Source: Rotaria macrura
Lineage: Eukaryota; Rotifera; Eurotatoria; Philodinida; Philodinidae
Direction: 5' to 3'
Length of the DNA stretch: 64,000 nucleotides
Assembly: GCA_900239685.1 (NCBI GenBank)
Contig: OENT01000728.1
Span: forward strand, 17,188-81,187
Shown: positions 24,101-35,080 of the stretch, piece by piece
How positions within the stretch are numbered: position 1 is the first letter of the stretch
Layout: every line of letters starts with the position of its first letter
Translations under genes and position numbers: made by a program
The notes under the pieces: generated by a model
Told to the model about the DNA's origin: nothing
The model's database searches: none
The model's input: the letters and a program-made list of their open reading frames with translations, nothing else

Positions 24101-27100
24101 GTTTTACTTGACAATGTAGCTGCTCAAGATCTTCTTAGTAAAGCCAAGGTATGAATAATTGTTTTCTCTGTTAAATAACGTTTCTCGTAATACTAGTCAT
24201 ATTGAATGATTATCCTTATCATAAAGAATACTCAATCGTTTGTTGATGTTCGATTTCTTTCCACACCGTCGGCAGTAATAGCAGAGAAGAGGAAAAAAAG
24301 CAAGCGGTCGGTGGTATATGCAATAGTGAGGAAGGGGAGAGAAAGAGAGAAAATGAGACCGATTTAATTGAAGGATTGATTGCACCAGTACATAACAATA
24401 CATTCCTTCACATTCTATCAACAATTTACACCGAACAGAACATGTAACAGCCGTCTAGTAGATAACTGATTGTTTCTTCGGTTATTTTTCTTATTGTTAT
24501 AAATATGAATAACAGGTGATCATTTGATTATCTGACGTTACAAAACGAACGATTTCTTTTTCTCTTCCTTATTTGAAAGAACTCTATTTACATGTGATAA
24601 CCTTTAACCGTCAATGGGCAATGGTCGATAGATGAACGGTATTTTTTTTTCAATACGTACTAAGAAAGAAAGAAAAGAGATGAAAGTGCAATTTACATTA
24701 TTGACAACGAACTCTTTTCTCACAAGCGGCGTTCTTTTGTTTCCCTGACCTGTAAAGGCCTCCAACCATCCATCATTCTCTTGTTCAGTTCAGTTAGACG
24801 AACGCGTCACTATTCGTTCTTTCAGTCACTAGCAACACCATCAACATGATCATTGTCCATCTTATGGGTCTTTCTTTCTCCGTTCTCATTTTTTTTTCTC
24901 TCTATTGTCGTTGCCGTCGTCTTCTCGGCTCGTTTGACTCTACAATTCTGAAATTTCATAGGGTGATGTGCTGTCGATAGCAAGTATATAGGCAAGAGAG
25001 CAACAAGTAGTGTGTGCGCATATACGAGAGAGAATTTCAAACTCTTTCTCCTCTCACTATTCTTCGTTCGAGAGAGAAAAAAAAACAAGAAGAAAAAAGA
25101 AAGGGTGAGAGAGAGAGAGAGAGAAGATAGATTTCGTTCTTCTCCATCCAACCCACTCATTCTTTCGCACGAATGTACACATATATCGAAACGTACAGTG
25201 TACATGCAATATACACTTAGATTCATATACAATAATTGATTACCGCGTCCTATGATGGCTACATACATTCTTTTGGATCCAAATGATATTGTTCAACAAC
25301 AACAAGCCATGGCAGCAGTCGCTGCTGTTAATAATACGACGCATAATAATAATCTTCTAACTAATACTATTCCTAGTTCAAATATTTTAAACAAAAGTTC
25401 GTCATCAAACGATGTAAGTTTCTTTTTTTCCTATGCCTCTTATTTGTTGACCGATTGAAATGACTTTTATCTTTACCGTATATATATGTATATGTGTATA
25501 TACATACACATTCATCACATGTCTATTTAACTAACCTTCATGTGATTGCACATATCATGTACACATAGAAATAGTATTGAACCTTTTCTTTCTTTGTCTA
25601 TTTTGCTTTAATCCATCATCATCTTTGTTTATGTGTATTGAACTCTATATCGTCGGGTGGAAAGTCATCTCTCGCATTTTTTTCTTCTTCTTACTTGGAT
25701 TTACGTCACAAAGGTCATCACTAGCGGGTGTAATTTGAATATGAAATGAGAATGGAAAAGAAAAAAAGACTTCGATCGTATAATCAAATGAGTACGAAGA
25801 GTATAAGTATGCATTCGTACATGTATGTATACGAGAATGAGACAGACAAAGAGGGAGAGAATAAACTATTCGTCGCGATTACCAATCGATCAGTAATACT
25901 GAGTGAAATTTAGATTCAGTCTATGTCATATCCTTTTTTTTTCTCTCTTTACTCCCTAATTAAACATAAAATGATAATGTCCAGAAGAGCTAATAGAAGA
26001 AATTTCTTTTCACTTGTTCGTTCGTACAGCGCTGCCTGTGCGCTCCTTCAAGAATACAATTAGACTTGAGTAGTTCTCTTTCTTTCAGCTTTATATATAT
26101 ATATAAATAGAGAGAGAGAGAGAGAAATAGATAGATCATAATCATCGTCGTTGTTGAGAACGACAAGGTTCATTAGATCGACTATGCAACAGATTGATTT
26201 TTCGGCAAATGAATAATGAGCTTTGCTTGTCTCACGAGATACCTTATGTACACACATATGTCAAAGCTAGGTGATCTACTCAAGGGAAACCATAGAAAAA
26301 CCGGAACTTAGCAATGATAATAAAGAGACACTTACATACATGTGAGATCTCTAAATCCGCAAATAAATAGAGTGCGCGTGCGGCGCGCATGTATAAATGT
26401 AATCATCATTTTTTTTCTTCTTCTTCGTTCTCGTTCTCGTTCTCTTCTTTAATATATCACATTTTGTCTTGTTAAGATGGTGACACGAACAAAGAAGATC
26501 TTTGTTGGAGGATTATCAGCTAATACAACTGTTGAAGATGTTAAAAAATATTTTGAACAATATGGAAAAGTAGAAGATGCTATGTTAATGATCGATAAAC
26601 AAACAGCACGTCATCGAGGTTTGTATTAATAGAATCTTCTCGTCTATTAATTATATTAAAAATAAAAAATAAATTTCTAATTAGGTTTTGGTTTTGTCAC
26701 TTGGGAATCTGAAGATGTTGTTGATAAAGTATGTGCCATTCATTTTCACGAAATCAATAATAAGATGGTAAATATTTCATTGAATTAAATCTGATATAAA
26801 TATTCTGTTAAATTGACATAGGTTGAATGTAAAAAAGCTCAACCAAAAGAAGTTATGTATGCTCAACAGATGGCTAAAGGAAAGGCAGCTTTACAACGTG
26901 GTGCCTATGGTGATATACTCAGTAAATAAATAAATTCTTTCTTTTTTTTTCTTTGTTTTTAATGGTTTGATTTCATTTTTATATAATTAGGTGCGTATGT
27001 ATATGGTTTAAATCGTAGTATTCCAACGACTTATGCAGCACCGATCTATCCATTTTCACCTGGTATGTTGAACTATTTGTAATTGTTTTTACGAAAAACA

Positions 27101-28214
27101 AAAGAATCCAATATTTTCAGCAACATCATGAATGTAAAAAAGGAAATATCATAATCCGTATGTGTTTTATTTCTATTAGTAGATTATGAGCGCATAGAAG
27201 ATAGGATAGAAAAGTAAACAAGATTATTTATATATATATATACATATCTAGTATCGTAGTTCGTGATATGTTAGGTACACGTTTTTTTTTTATTGTTCTC
27301 TTGAAAAAAAAAAGTATCTCTAGTTTACATATATATAAATATGTTTGTTGTTTTTTTTTTCTTATGTACGCACTATATTTATTGTAGACGGAATGTCCTC
27401 TACTGATGGTGAGAGTGTGCTCTAGAAACAAAATGACACATAGAGCTTGTATTAGACTATTATTATTATTATTATTCATACACATTTTGATTATTTCATT
27501 AGACAAAATAATGATCAATATAGAAAAACAAAAACACAGATCAAAAATTCAGCAGTAAATCAGTTCGAACAATAACAACAAGTATAATCTACTGCTGATT
27601 TTCTTTGACTTGTGTAGAAAAATTATCTTCTTTTCCTTTGACCCTTCTGAAAAAAAAAAAGAACAACTACTATTGAATTATAGATATCATTGACAGAAAC
27701 GTTTTTCTTTCTGTCTGTTTCTATATACATATATATTTATATATTCAATTGAAATATTCATTAAAACTTTTATTTTATTTCTCCATTCAAATAGGTTTAC
27801 AATCAGCACAGATAAGTTATATTCCGGCTGCTGTTGGTCTACAAACACCAACATTAACACCAGGTGGTGAACAACGGTATTTTGAATATCCACTAACACC
27901 ACAGGGAATTCCTACTGGTGCAGGTCCACTTGGTCGAGATTCATTATTACAACGAAGTAAGATTTAGGTTTATTTTTTAATAGTATCAATCAATCGTATT
28001 GTCTCCTCTAGGCGGTAACGGCATTGATTTCTTTCAAACAGATCCACTTACAGCACAATACTTACAAACAACAAGTTCATCACCCGGCTTACCTATTGCG
28101 GTAAATATGACATGCAACAAAAGTTTTTCTTTTTTCTATTCAAACAAATTATATATTAATTTCTAGACTTCCCTATTAACATCACCCTATGCAAATGGAT
28201 TTCATGGTCATTAA
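18131..28214 (+). CDS. msi: Musashi RNA-binding protein (two RRMs), multi-exon
   Basis: Coding exons: 18131-18207 (1a), 19568-19794 (1b), 20862-20942, 21017-21057, 21426-21507, 21559-21643, 23344-23385, 26477-26618, 26685-26767, 26822-26921, 26991-27062, 27795-27956, 28012-28100 and 28167-28214. All junctions are GT-AG and in phase. RRM1 has RNP motifs 'KMFIGGLSW' and 'RGFGFITF'; the linker '[14 protein letters not shown]' parallels vertebrate and fly Musashi; RRM2 has 'KIFVGGLSA', 'RGFGFVTW' and '[18 protein letters not shown]'. The last exon ends '[11 protein letters not shown]', like the C-terminus of other Musashi proteins. Product is 417 residues from 1b or 367 from 1a. It should bind UAG-type sites in mRNA and control translation in neural and stem-like cells. 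Exon 1b follows a strong pyrimidine tract (19483-19550) and can also join 1a in phase through AG at 19565-19566, giving 443 residues. Introns contain many simple repeats. Confidence 0.95.
19568..19794 (+). other. msi: Musashi exon 1b (Pro/Tyr/His-rich alternative N-terminus)
   Basis: Opens with ATG and reads '[20 protein letters not shown]', rich in Pro, Tyr, His and Ser with repeated 'YRSP/RSPYRY' words. It ends in AG before GTAAGA (phase 2), fitting the exon at 20862. An in-frame TAG lies just upstream (19559-19561), but an acceptor-like AG at 19565-19566 would let it act as an internal exon after 1a. Confidence 0.8.
19940..20167 (+). CDS. Small open frame with signal-like N-terminus inside Musashi intron
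   Basis: A 75-codon frame opening '[17 protein letters not shown]', hydrophobic enough for a signal peptide, followed by '[19 protein letters not shown]' and a charged end. It lies on the same strand as Musashi, between exons 1b and 2. I do not recognise it. It may be chance, since AT-rich DNA often yields hydrophobic frames. Confidence 0.2.
   Translation: MLMIVIVLYTVLSYSMAIYPPFASNMSATYTHRLNAKCVSLCYIDLEEAIRPNINLMIEITKDVPSEGHRKEKEN
21666..22079 (-). CDS. Nested antisense two-span membrane protein
   Basis: A 137-codon single-exon frame with ATG at 22079, wholly inside the Musashi intron 21644-23343 on the opposite strand. The product has a basic N-terminus ('[20 protein letters not shown]'), a first span ('[20 protein letters not shown]'), a short loop with an N-glycosylation-like NRS, and a second span ('[20 protein letters not shown]'). 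A Ser/Thr-rich tail follows ('[16 protein letters not shown]', '[13 protein letters not shown]') that looks like a phosphorylation-prone cytoplasmic tail, with a C-terminal TDV that could bind PDZ domains. Composition is balanced and unlike neighbouring intron frames. Family unknown. Confidence 0.55.
   Translation of the reverse strand: MSRRSSRLWRDEISIRSDNARFAFMFILFTLLACLTTTVFFIFASNSYHNRSEIFQHHFIHYCVLALISLGLFLIFFIGSLVYTSKSIRRTSPMKTSSNLSLPLTRSMFKHSLSSLVDNKIMTKTMSSSSDHYQTDV
24074..24148 (+). other. msi: Musashi alternative first exon 1c (RRM1-less isoform)
   Basis: ATG followed by 25 codons ('[20 protein letters not shown]...') ending AAG before GTATGA, phase 0, compatible with the RRM2 exon at 26477. 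There is an in-frame TGA at 23981-23983 and no AG dinucleotide between it and the ATG, so it cannot be an internal exon reading from upstream. The predicted isoform is 256 residues with RRM2 only. Confidence 0.6.
25252..25413 (+). other. msi: Musashi alternative first exon 1d (RRM1-less isoform)
   Basis: Opens with two Met codons and runs 54 codons ('[20 protein letters not shown]...'), rich in Gln, Asn, Ala and Ser, ending GAT before a consensus GTAAGT (phase 0), compatible with 26477. An in-frame TGA lies at 25237-25239 with no AG in between, so it must start a transcript. The predicted isoform is 285 residues carrying RRM2 only. A GA/TC-rich low-complexity tract lies just upstream (about 25020-25140), possibly promoter-associated. 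Confidence 0.7.
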
Positions 28215-31200
28215 ATCGGTAAAAAGAAACAGCTGATGATCGTGTAAATTCAAAATCTTTCATTCGTTTTTTATTTTTCTTCTTTCTATTCTCATTTCAT
28301 TTTTAGACATCAAATCAAGTCGACTGTATATTGTGTTTTTGTTTTTTTTGCATGCCTATTACTATTGCTACTGCTAATACTACTCATCCCACCATTTCAT
28401 GTGTATTATCATCTGATTACAGTGCAAAGCCCTGTTTTGAAAAAAAAGAATCATCGAATTTGTCCATGTTGAAACGCTTTTTTTTTCGACATTCCTTTGT
28501 CTTCCTCTATTTACATCGTACACCATACAAAACACATGCTTGATTATTACATATTATTTTTTATCTATTTGTTTTCTACACACAAACATCTTTTTGTCGG
28601 CATACATATTCTTGTTGTTTTGTTTATTTCGGACTTACATGTTTTCTTTTTTTTGTTTTTGTTCTGTTTCATGGATGTCCCTCTTTTCTTTTTTTTTGAA
28701 AATAAGAAAAAAAAAACAGCAAAGAGAACGAACCGACGATATTTTCATGTTTGTTTTTTCGTCTATCTCTGCCGATGTGATACTGTGTATGATTAGAAAC
28801 ATAGATTAGCAAAGGTAGAGTTTGTGGTTAGAGAAAAATAAATAAGTTTATAGGCAAGACAAGTACTGTTTTTTTTTTCTTTTTCTATCATGTAATTTTG
28901 TTTTTCTTTCTTTTTGTTTTGCACTGATCATGATGGTTATTCGATTATTTTGATTTTGTTTTTCTCAACCGGTTTATCTCACTATTCTTTACTCTTTGCT
29001 TAAAAAATTGAATTGTCTGCAAATAGTGTGTGACTGCTTCCTTTTCTTTCTCTCTCTTTCTTTTTGTCGCAGTTTCTCTCTCTCTCTCTCTCTTTTGCCG
29101 TTGTCATTTTTTTTTGTCTATCACTTCTCCGCGCATTGAAGAATAAAAACGAGATCTCTGTTCAATCAAGCACAATTTCATGATCTACGAAAGATAACCA
29201 TTCTGTCAAGTTGAATTATTGATTTACATCGCTTAAAGAATAATTAATTCATTGGATTTGCGTGTTGAAATAGTTTAAAACGGAAATTTACTTTCAAAAA
29301 TAGGTCAAGCTGATAATTGATAGCAAAATTGTGAAAGAGACTTTTTCAAGCATGATGTCTTCAATAGAATTTTCATGACTTTTCTACAAGTGCTAAAAAT
29401 ATGTTTCAATTCGAAATTTCATATTGATGATGTTCGTTTTCAACTGGAGAATGGCAAAATGATTGAAATTTTCGAAAATCGACTCATAACAATCGTAAAT
29501 TAATTAGAACCGTCAATAAAACAAAATCGTGTAATTCAATCTAATTTATACTCAAGTATCTATGTGAAGATCTGTCATCTGAATTATTTACTGCCGAACG
29601 TCTAACACTCAGACAATTGAAAATCAAGAAAAATATCTTGTCCGTTCGAAATTCGATTTTCTTGGAAATACACATAGAAGCTGACCGTGCGTCGTACATC
29701 TTTTAAAGTTCGTGAAAACATCAAGAGGTTATGATTAGTATATGGCAGCATGATTAAGATTTTTAGTGTTGAATATTTTTCTTCTTTTTGTTTTTGACTA
29801 ATGGAATATTTCGCAAGAAGAAAAACAAAAATAACAGAATGGTTTGATTGTTGAATACAAAAAAAGAAAAAAGAAAAACTTGTTGTGATGAAGACAATTT
29901 TATGTTAGTGTTTTCTTATGACAAGATAAATTAATCATGTTTTTAACAAAGAAAAAAAGTGTCAGATATTGATAAGCTTCTTGTAGTAATCATATGATGG
30001 ATATATGTTGAAGAGATAATTCTGTCTCAATCGATTTTCTTCGAATGACGTTGAAGATATTATCAAGTCAATTATTGTTATTCTCGATTAGAGAGAAACT
30101 TCGTTCGAAATCAAATTGTTTTGTCAATATGAACAAAGATTAGAGAAGACAGACAAGTTGATGAGTTGTGTATTGCAATTGAAATATGGCAAAAGATGAA
30201 AAAAAAAGAGACCAAAATTTCTTTGTCAGAGCCTTTCTTGACTTTAACTTGTCTAGGTCAGAGAGAATAAGAAGTTAAAGAATAACAACTGATGAGATGA
30301 AATCTTTTCCTCGATTGGTTAATCTATAATATGAAACCAGAGAAAATCAACAAGGATTCTTTAGTCAAGTTCATATCGGTTATAGATATATAAGTCATAA
30401 ATAATCATGCACATGTACAACACATCGGATGGCATTATAAAATAATACTTATTTAATTTCTATTAATGATAGTCATATAAAATTTTCTTTGAAAAGAAAA
30501 GATAAACAATAGTGTAATTAAAATGAGAAAAAATAAATAAACAAAAATACTAGTAGCATGAAAAAGCACAGACAACGCAAAAGTTAGAATAACATACATA
30601 GATGTAATGACATGAGGCTCCCTCTGGACCAACAGGACATCGTTTCTAAAGTCTAACATTACTCATCGCATCCAATATTATTAATCTTGAACAGACCTTC
30701 TTTACTCTTGTGCATCAGATAATTGAATTGTTTACATTGTTCTATTGCCTGTTGCTCAAGGCGACCTTTTCATTTACTAACTACATAGGAGATGAGGGTT
30801 GTAGACGTCAATCAGTACCAAACAATACAGTATTTACATACATATATATATATATATATTATTTATGTGTATACGAATTGATTTTAGTCAGCGTGAACGA
30901 TATATTACTGTGTATTACGATCAACAAAAACAATCACTATCTCATAATTACATAATTCTAACCAATTGATATGCTTGGGTGTGTGGTATACAGGTTTATA
31001 GATGAGATGATAAATGTAAAAGAGTAAAGGAATGAAGATATGAGCATAAAGTTGATGATTGTACAAGTAACATAGTTGACTGTTCAGTTTAAAACTAGTT
31101 ATCTCATTTTCAAGGGAATCAAGCTAGAAAACAGAAGATTACAATCTATTTTTAGCTCATGAAAGAGATGTCTAATATAGATTATGTTTTGTTCTATCTA

Positions 31201-32334
31201 ACTCATCTAAATATAATTAGAATAGCATTCATAATGTATTGTAGTCAATACATGTTTTCTATACTTTTGACTTTCATTTTGTCATGTGATAGTGCAATCA
31301 ATAGATGCTATTTTCTGTCCAAGATACGTATGTTCGAGTATTTCCATATAAACAAAAGATCGTTATAACAAGTCGTAAATCGTAGTTCGACCACGGAACT
31401 GTCTTTCGCAGCTTAATCGATTACTGGTCGGAGGATGTTTATTATATATATATATATTTCTTTGAGATTAACTTCATTGGAAACGTTTCTATTCGATAGA
31501 TACATTGATAATCCAGTAGTTGGACGCGAAATCATATAGTTAGATGAAATATGTATTTGATTCTCGATTATTAGTAATGAGTATATAATCTCAACGTATT
31601 ATCCGAGACGTTGTGTATTAATTATGATAACTAGTATCTTCAAAATAGATTACTACATATAATGAAGCTATGTTATGTTAATCGATTGAATATGAAAAGA
31701 AAATAGGACGAGTAAGTAACTCGCACAATGAACTATGTACATCATAGTATTATATTATAGATGATATTGATTGTACAGATAAATTATTTTTTCAGTCAAT
31801 ATATATATATATTTTAAAATGAGTTTCAATAGAAAACTTCTATACGTAATATGTGTATTTTGAATAGCAACTAATTTTATGACCGAATAGGATTATATAT
31901 GACAGTCGTTTAGGATGGTGCTATTTCGATTTTGACAATTTAGTCAAGCGTCAATGTCATCATTACAACTTCGTCAATCATTATAACTTCAACACGACAT
32001 ATGCACTACATACATGTCAATTATTGCCATGAGACAATCTCCATATGGCTGAAAAAATAATTAGACGTAGGATTACTGTTCTACATATGTTTTATCTTTT
32101 GCTCAAAAACAGAAATGTGTTCTTGATGATATCAGTATGTACATCAAGCTTATTTCTCGGTTAACTAAACGTTAAGAATAATAAATATTAACTCAAGAAA
32201 AACGATAAGACGAACAAGAAAACAAAACACAAGTGAAAAGTTTGGAAATCGAGTTTCGAAATAATCACTGATCATATTTATAAACAAATATTACAGTCTC
32301 CTAGGAAGTATTCATCTGATATATTCTTATACGA
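28215..32334. other. Musashi 3' UTR and following intergenic DNA
   Basis: The first part (to about 29150) is T-rich with many TTTTT and TCTCTC tracts and probably belongs to the Musashi 3' untranslated region; an AATAAATAAG occurs near 28839. From about 29200 to 32330 I see no coding exon, RNA gene or clear repeat. A hydrophobic minus-strand frame at 30453-30659 is probably chance. Confidence 0.45.
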
Positions 32335-32340
32335 AGTCGA

Positions 32341-32550
32341 AATTGTTGATAGAATTTTTACTTTACATGTATGATGATTTGACTATGATTTTCGTACGTT
32401 TCTTTTTCTTGTTCGAAATAGTCTGACTTAAATTATTAACAAGATGTAAATAAATTAAGCACGTAGCTAAATTTTCATATCAAGAAAAGAAACATACGAA
32501 AATCATAGTCAACTCATCATACATGTAAAGTAAAAATTCTATCAACAATT
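32341..32550. repeat. Long hairpin, 70-bp inverted arms
   Basis: Arm 32341-32411 and arm 32481-32550 are near-perfect inverted copies, sharing in opposite orientation 'TTGATAGAATTTTTACTTTA' and 'ACTATGATTTTCGTACG' with only a few mismatches. The loop is about 70 bp (32412-32480) and AT-rich. This looks like a small foldback or MITE-type element. No flanking duplication was obvious. Confidence 0.8.
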
Positions 32551-32721
32551 TCATAGTTTGATAAAATTATGCAGCAAACGAAACTTGTAACTCTATAATA
32601 TAAAAATTTCTTTGGTTATTTAAACAACTAATAGAATAGTAATTTTATAGCGACCTCATAACGTAAAAAATATATATCTTCAACGAACTATGTTCAGTTC
32701 AATCGTTACAATTTATTTAAA

Positions 32722-33151
32722 ATGTTCAACAATGAAGAAGACAATTCGTATAACGATGAAAATCATTTTTCATCATTAGTTGCATCAAGTCTTCGAAATG
32801 TTATTGAAAATAGTGTAGTTGATTTGGTATTACCCTATCGTATGTTATCTCTTTCACGTCTATCATCATGGAAAACATTTGAAAAGGATTTAATTAAAAT
32901 TTTAAAAAGAAAATCAAATACGAATCAAGAACACAGCCAAGTCTAGATATTTCGTTTTTTTTTTTCATTCTTCTATGAATCGATTTATTTTTCAATTTTA
33001 GGATCTTCTTCGTCTACAAAACTTTCACAATTCTCCCAAGTATCATAATGAAAAACAACAGAACGATAGTTCTTTTGAAACATTAATGAATTCTAACATT
33101 AGTTTTGTTCGAATTCAAACAGATTTCGATCGTTTACGTCAATTGATGTAA
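32722..33151 (+). CDS. Small protein of unknown function, two exons
   Basis: Exon 32722-32940 and exon 33002-33151 joined by a 61-bp GT-AG intron (phase 0) give 122 residues: 'MFNNEEDNSYNDENHFSSLV' through 'KRKSNTNQEHSQ' and 'DLLRLQNFHNSPKY' to 'DFDRLRQLM'. The donor GTCTAG is poor; without splicing the first frame stops at 32946 after 74 residues. The middle 'VVDLVLPYRMLSLSRLSSWK' could form amphipathic helices. No known domain recognised. Confidence 0.4.
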
Positions 33152-33342
33152 TCTTCTAGAATTTGTTGTATAGAAAAATTTTTTATAGAAAACCAATGAC
33201 ATCGAACTATATATAGTTCAGTGTTCTTTAAATCTTGTTTTTGGAAAGAATAATAATTTAGGAAGGGCGCAATTTTCAAATTAGAAAACATCTGTGTTTT
33301 TATTTTTCTTTGTAGATCGATTGTATTTTTTTAAAATTATTG

Positions 33343-33534
33343 ATGAAACGACATCGATCTTTAGACAATGATCAAACAGAATTCTCTTTGAAACGTATTC
33401 ATTTACGAAATGAAACTAATCTTAAAGAAACGAAACAAGAACAAATTGATTGGCAAACAAATCCTATTCGTTTCAATAATATTATAGAAAAAGTTCAACT
33501 ATGGTTAAGTCATAGTAGACCAGCAGATAGATGA
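33343..33534 (+). CDS. Small basic open frame, possibly a further exon
   Basis: ATG at 33343 opens a 63-codon frame ('MKRHRSLDNDQTEFSLKRIH' ... 'VQLWLSHSRPADR'). The frame is also open back to a good acceptor, TTTCTTTGTAG ending at 33315, so it may be a terminal exon. It is not in phase with the end of the preceding small gene in any junction I tried. Function unknown. Confidence 0.35.
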   Translation: MKRHRSLDNDQTEFSLKRIHLRNETNLKETKQEQIDWQTNPIRFNNIIEKVQLWLSHSRPADR

Positions 33535-34110
33535 TTCATTAGTTTTTCGATATTTTTGATAAAAAAAAAAGAATTCAATCGTTTTTATTTTTATGTATTC
33601 AAAAATGTTCACTGAACTTGAATAAATCTGCCATAGACGAAGATGATGAGTTAATAAGATAAGACAGCAGAAAAGTTTTTCGCAACTCTATTTTTAATAT
33701 GAATACAGGCTTTCAACAGTACAAGTATTGTGTCATGGATAAACAAAAATGACTTGAATAACATTGATGAAGAAACATTGATTATTCTGTCTAAACCGTT
33801 AAACAAACATATGAATAGAATATGTATCAATGTTTGAAATTTTTAGAACACATAAAATGTTTTTACTAAGAATTTTACCAATATTCATCATTATACAGTA
33901 TGATCTACAAGTCATTTACATGTAAACATGACGTTAATATTGACCTACTTCATGAATATTCGATAAAAATACATAATTCTTGCAACTCTCATCTAACATA
34001 ATGACGATGAAGATTAAATTAACACGTTGTTATAGTTGATATTCTTGCATGCATATCTGCTAAGATATCGATCATACTTTCAACTCTTCTTTTACTGTAT
34101 TATCAACTTA

Positions 34111-34889
34111 GGGTTTACTCCCGATTCGTCCCAATTTAAATTTTTCTCAACTCGTCCCTAATTGTTGATCAAACAGTATATTGTGCTATAGAGAAAGAAG
34201 TATTTATCATCACAGAAAAATAAGATCACATTAAAGGTACTACTATACTTTTTGTTCTATTTCTTGACCAGTTTCATTTTCACAGCTTTTCTATAGAGAC
34301 TTTCTAATTTTTAATCAGATATTTTTCCGTTTGTATGCTGTTCGAGCAACCAGATCGATTGGCATCAATATGATCATTAACTGTTCTTGTTTTCTGGGTA
34401 TGCACAGAGGTTTCTTCTGCAATTCTGTTTTTCATTCTGCAGCTCTCACCAATGAAAGTTTTTCTATTACTAATCGAGCGGCAAGTATGAGCTGATAGTG
34501 AACGAGTAATTGTCAGATCATTTGAACATGTTGAAAGAGAACTTGTACAAGTACGATCACGACAGCGCCATTCGTTCATTGTTTTGTTTTCCCTTTTCTT
34601 TGTATATTGATACCCTTCAAAGTTCAACACAGGCTTTGAACGTTCGCTATATGTGAACTTTAACATGATAGTTATTCGATTTGCTAGAATGATGAAAGAA
34701 ATTTCCTTTGTGCTGTTTTTTTTCCAAGCTTTTTCGTACAGAAGACGACCAACGAGATATAAGGTGTTGTGATCAGTATATCTAGCATCCAATAGATACC
34801 GCTAATCACGAAATTTCGAAAAATTAGACATCAATTAAGCAAGGGACGAGTTAGGAGTCAAATAGGATGGGACGAATCGGGGTGCAACC
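34111..34889 (-). mobile_element. Non-autonomous Mutator-like element carrying a FLYWCH finger
   Basis: A 779-bp unit flanked by identical 8-bp direct repeats TCAACTTA (34103-34110 and 34890-34897). Its ends are inverted: the left has 'CCCGATTCGTCCCA' then 'AACTCGTCCCT'; the right, on the opposite strand, has the same two blocks in the same order. A target duplication of 8-9 bp is the hallmark of Mutator-like elements, whose transposases often carry FLYWCH fingers. The single long frame inside is a FLYWCH-type protein and no transposase catalytic core is present, so this is probably an internally deleted or gene-carrying derivative. Confidence 0.75.
34304..34792 (-). CDS. FLYWCH-type zinc finger protein within the element
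   Basis: The frame is open from 34792, but the first ATG is at 34666, giving 120 residues from 'MLKFTYSERSKPVLNFEGYQ'. The FLYWCH pattern is clear: 'SKPVLNFEGYQYTKK', then 'EWRCRDRTCTSSL' with the Trp and the two Cys, then 'LSAHTC', where the usual final His pair is His-Cys, making a C2HC variant. Downstream is 'CRMKNRIAEETSVHTQKTRT', the usual helical follow-on region. FLYWCH fingers bind DNA; here the likely target is the element's own ends. An upstream spliced start is possible because the frame extends 42 codons before the ATG. Confidence 0.65.
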   Translation of the reverse strand: MDARYTDHNTLYLVGRLLYEKAWKKNSTKEISFIILANRITIMLKFTYSERSKPVLNFEGYQYTKKRENKTMNEWRCRDRTCTSSLSTCSNDLTITRSLSAHTCRSISNRKTFIGESCRMKNRIAEETSVHTQKTRTVNDHIDANRSGCSNSIQTEKYLIKN

Positions 34890-35080
34890 TCAACTTAGTT
34901 AGAACTATAAATAACCAAAAATAAACATGATCAAGCTTGACTTGCCGAAATTTATTGTCAATGGAGAAAAGAGATGAATGACATTGTCTATTGCGTTACA
35001 CTCTTGCAGCTCCACTGACAAATCATCTTTCAAATTTTATTCCGTTCTTGTTTGACTACATTACGATTAAATTTATTAGT

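Noticed and set aside
24822-25268. 148-codon minus-strand frame in the Musashi intron
   Set aside because: Translation is dominated by a GA/TC low-complexity tract and it overlaps the alternative first exon 1d on the other strand.
30453-30659. Hydrophobic 68-codon minus-strand frame
   Set aside because: T-rich DNA readily gives hydrophobic translations; no exons or conserved motifs nearby.
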